Positions 61,253 to 64,000 of a DNA stretch of 64,000 nucleotides are shown piece after piece. The stretch comes from Microplitis mediator (Eukaryota > Arthropoda > Insecta > Hymenoptera > Braconidae): NCBI RefSeq assembly GCF_029852145.1, contig NC_079974.1, positions 19,880,082-19,944,081 of the forward strand, read 5' to 3'. The position numbers and the translations under genes are program-made. Numbering within the stretch: position 1 is the first letter of the stretch; every line of letters starts with the position of its first letter. Below the pieces are notes generated by a model. It made no database searches. It saw nothing but the letters and a program-made list of their open reading frames with translations, and had not been told where the DNA came from.

Positions 61253-61432
61253 TTAAAGTTAGCGTGCACCTGACAATTTTAAAAACTTTGAAATAATAAA
61301 TTAAAATATGTTTATAAAATAAAAATTTAAAAAATGCACGTTTAGAAAATTAGAAAATCAGTACATGCATTTTTTCAAATTTTATTATTTTTTTTTTTAT
61401 GTAATTTAAGAATAGTCTTGTCTACTAGATTT

Positions 61433-62044
61433 GATGACTCTGAAGTTAGGAGACGATTAAAAATTTTTGGATTGTTTTTCAACAAATTAATTACGAAAAA
61501 AAAAAAACTAAAAATATGCACATGTAGAAAATTTAAAAAACTACAGGTGCAATTTTTTCAAATATTTTTTTTTTATAATTTGTCGTCTTGAAAAAAAAGT
61601 CTAAAAATTATTAGATGTCGACTAACTTCAGAATCAATGATAGTAAAGTTAGCAGACATTTGAAATTAGAAAAATTTTTTTTTCAACAGATAAATAATGA
61701 AAAAAAAATATTTCTAAAAAAATACACGTCGGAAATTTCATAAACTATACGTGCAATTTTTCAAAATATTTTTTTTAATATTTATTTTTTTGTTAAAAAA
61801 AATCTAAAAATTTTTAAATGTCAGCTAACTTTATTGTCACGATCCTGAAGTTAGCAAACAATTAAAAATTTTTTGAATTTTTTTTTGAACAATTAAATTT
61901 GAAGAAAAAAAAAACTAAAAATATGCACATGTAGAAAATTAAAAAAACTACAGGTGCAATTTTTTCAAATATTTTTTTTTTATGGTTTATCATCTAAAAA
62001 AAAGATCCAAAAATTATTAGACGTCTGCTAACTTCAGTATCATA
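61433..62044. repeat. Three adjoining CTGAAGTTAGC family MITEs
   Basis: Copies cover about 61433-61636, 61637-61838 and 61839-62044 with almost no spacer. The first starts ATGACTCTGAAGTTAGGAG. The second is more diverged (TAGTAAAGTTAGCAGAC to GCTAACTTTATTGTCAC). The third starts GATCCTGAAGTTAGCAAAC and ends CTGCTAACTTCAGTATCAT. Confidence 0.75.
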
Positions 62045-63794
62045 CTCAGAATCATCTACATTTACACTAATGATTTTTACAAATTTTTTCTATGGGTTTA
62101 TAAAATATAATTCTCTATCACTAATCAAAATAAACATTTAAGTTTCAGGTAAATATTAAAATTTATATAATTCAAAATAAATAACAAATAGTTACTTACA
62201 TATTAAATTTAAAAAAATTAAATAATTATGTAATCAAGTTTACGTCAAATTTTTTAAAAGTCAAAAGAAAATATAATTTTTAATTAAAACTGCTGTCAAA
62301 ATAAATCACTGTCACTAAGATTAAAATTAAAAATTTAAAACATTGAATGTTAATGAATTTATGAATAATAACTCATATAAAAAAAAAATACTAGGTTTTA
62401 AAATAAGCAAAGTTATAAACTGAAGATTTTAAAACTATTATCATACTAATAAGCTATCATAAGCAATAAAATAGTATAAATAAGTGGGTGCATGACTCGC
62501 ATTGTCGTACTTAAATTATCAATTGTGATAAAACCGTAGTTTTAAAGATAAATTTCAAATAAATTACTAAATTTAACCATAATGAATTTAAAAAAGTTAA
62601 AATCTACTGTGTCATGAAATGTAATGAAAAATAAAAAACTAGTACAAATGTTTGCGTCATACAAATAATGATAAGCGTTTAATTGACAATGACCAAATTA
62701 TCTAAATAAAAGTGATAATTAAAAACACAATAAAAAATTTATGTAAATATACCTTATATGTCATAAACAAACAGTTGGATGTAACTTACTCTTAATGTTA
62801 AGTTTTTTTAGCATTTGTTAAAATTTATTATTGGAGTTACGATGGATGTCTGTAAGAAAGAAAGAAAGAATAATATGTAATATACGTTTGAGTAAATTGA
62901 AATTGAGGATGTGAATGTGCACTGTCTGTATGATACGACAACTGAATCACTTCTGTATGACTACATTGGTTAACCCCAAAGAGTATACAAATAAGCACGT
63001 GATACAAGCAAGGATTTTGTCGATGTTGATTAAATTAATTGACGAATGTGAGCCAGTGCATTTGAGAACGTGGATATTTAATAAAGGAGAATATTTTTTA
63101 AATTTAATGTGAGTTTATACTGAGAGAGTATACGGAGATCAACAGTCGTACCATTAAATATTTACATGTATATACATATGTATGTATGTATGTATGTATT
63201 TATATGACACATATTGTTGTGAATTTATATGTGTATAATTTTTAAATTTATCTTTGTCTGACTGTGAATGATTTAAATGATTTAGTTTGTACTCATATGT
63301 ATTCTATACTTACACTATTTTATTTTCCGATTGACACTTTGAACTCATTCATGTGTGTACGCGCCACATGTATAACACGTATTTGCACATATAATTATCA
63401 GTATGTTACGACACTTGTTCCAATTACACGCTGCATCCCGTGAAATTTGACGGGTGAATTTTTCACAAAATATACGCATGCTGCACAAAGGATATTTTCC
63501 GCTGATAAATATTTTAATTTATACTAATTGATAAATAGTTGCATGTATAATATATAAGTGTACTATATTTTTTATATACTAATTTTTAAATTTATTAAAT
63601 AATCATGTGTTGTTCATTTGAAAGGTATTTGACATTTGAAATTACCGCCAGAGGTACCGCCCTCTGGAAAAGATTTTATTCAAATAACAAATACATTTGT
63701 GAGGTTACGAATTAAGAAAACATTTAAAAAACATGTGTGTTGGATGTTTATTATGAATTTATAATTAATATTGATCGATTTAACTAAATAAAAT
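62045..63794. other. Intergenic region between the ABC transporter and the right-edge gene
   Basis: This is AT-rich sequence with no credible coding exon. A GAAA repeat lies at about 62864-62880 and a GTAT repeat at about 63180-63200. The upstream exon of the transporter may lie here: a GTAAGT-like donor on the minus strand occurs near 62790, but this is weak. The 65-residue frame 62915-63112 has no recognisable features. Confidence 0.45.
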
Positions 63795-64000
63795 ATGATT
63801 GCTGAGGAAAAAAGTATTGGAAATTATCGCAGTAAGTTATTAATTATTTAAATTAAATTTATTTTAAAATTAATTTTGTTATTGTTATTTAAATAATTAA
63901 TTTTTTTTAGCTTTGTGGTTAAAGTGTGAAGCAACGAGTTCAGATAGACATCAATTATTTTTAAAAGAACACAATGTAAGGAAACAGGAGCCGGAGTTCC
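63795..64000 (+). CDS. Unrecognised gene, first two exons, cut by the window edge
   Basis: An ATG at 63795 opens MIAEEKSIGNYR and meets a GTAAGTTA donor after 63831. An acceptor TTTTTTTTAG at 63901-63910 leads into an exon from 63911 reading TLWLKCEATSSDRHQLFLKE and onward to the window end without a stop. The phases agree (split codon A|CT). The short first exon, clean splice signals and open second exon support a real gene. The fragment is too short for me to assign a family. No upstream promoter element is obvious. Confidence 0.6.

Noticed and set aside
1..64000. CRISPR arrays, operons, phage or viral genes
   Set aside because: The genes are intron-containing animal genes; regular repeats found are minisatellite or MITEs without CRISPR-like spacing, and no viral protein was recognised.

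Overview
The window is AT-rich, intron-rich eukaryotic DNA. Genes have GT-AG introns and AATAAA poly(A) signals, and introns and intergenic DNA are packed with short inverted-repeat elements. Gene content and protein sequences point to an insect. A hymenopteran, perhaps a parasitoid wasp, is my best guess, but this rests on general impression and not on any search.

Seven complete genes and one partial gene could be assembled exon by exon with consistent splice phases. From left to right they are: FKRP-like ribitol-phosphate transferase (-, 1907-4529); ASNA1/GET3 ATPase (-, 5886-8632); TMEM67/meckelin (+, 14639-23302); NDUFB3 (-, 23449-23796); a BRCT plus Myb-like protein resembling the telomere protein RAP1/TERF2IP (+, 25315-28678); a small leucine-rich-repeat membrane protein (-, 29279-32262); a two-Ig, one-TIR membrane receptor of IL-1-receptor-like layout (+, 40885-50678); an ABCC4/lethal(2)03659-like ABC transporter (-, 54242-60142); and the first two exons of an unrecognised gene at the right edge (+, from 63795). 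The genes are unrelated housekeeping or receptor genes and there is no operon-like logic. TMEM67 and NDUFB3 converge tail to tail with about 150 bp between stop codons.

The long gene-poor stretches are 8.6-14.6 kb, 32.3-40.9 kb, 50.7-54.2 kb and 60.2-63.8 kb. They hold several repeat families: a ~200-bp family ending in a CTGAAGTTAGC-type sequence (at least ten copies, often side by side); a second ~200-bp family with a GTGAATGTAGCAG-type end; a ~420-bp family ending in GGGCATTCTCAGACAGTG; a GC-richer hairpin family; and others, several nested inside one another. The largest is a 3.1-kb foldback element inside a TMEM67 intron. It carries a minisatellite array between its long inverted arms.

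The most interesting signals are: (1) an Ig-TIR receptor in an insect-like genome; (2) a RAP1-like protein whose internal exons are all phase-symmetric; (3) an FKRP in which two of the three metal-binding aspartates are replaced; (4) a duplicated, possibly alternative, transmembrane exon in the ABC transporter; (5) a diverged tandem duplication on the minus strand (9.5-13.5 kb) with conserved splice sites but no clear long reading frame, which may be an undescribed non-coding or short-peptide locus. All repeat boundaries were read by eye and are approximate.
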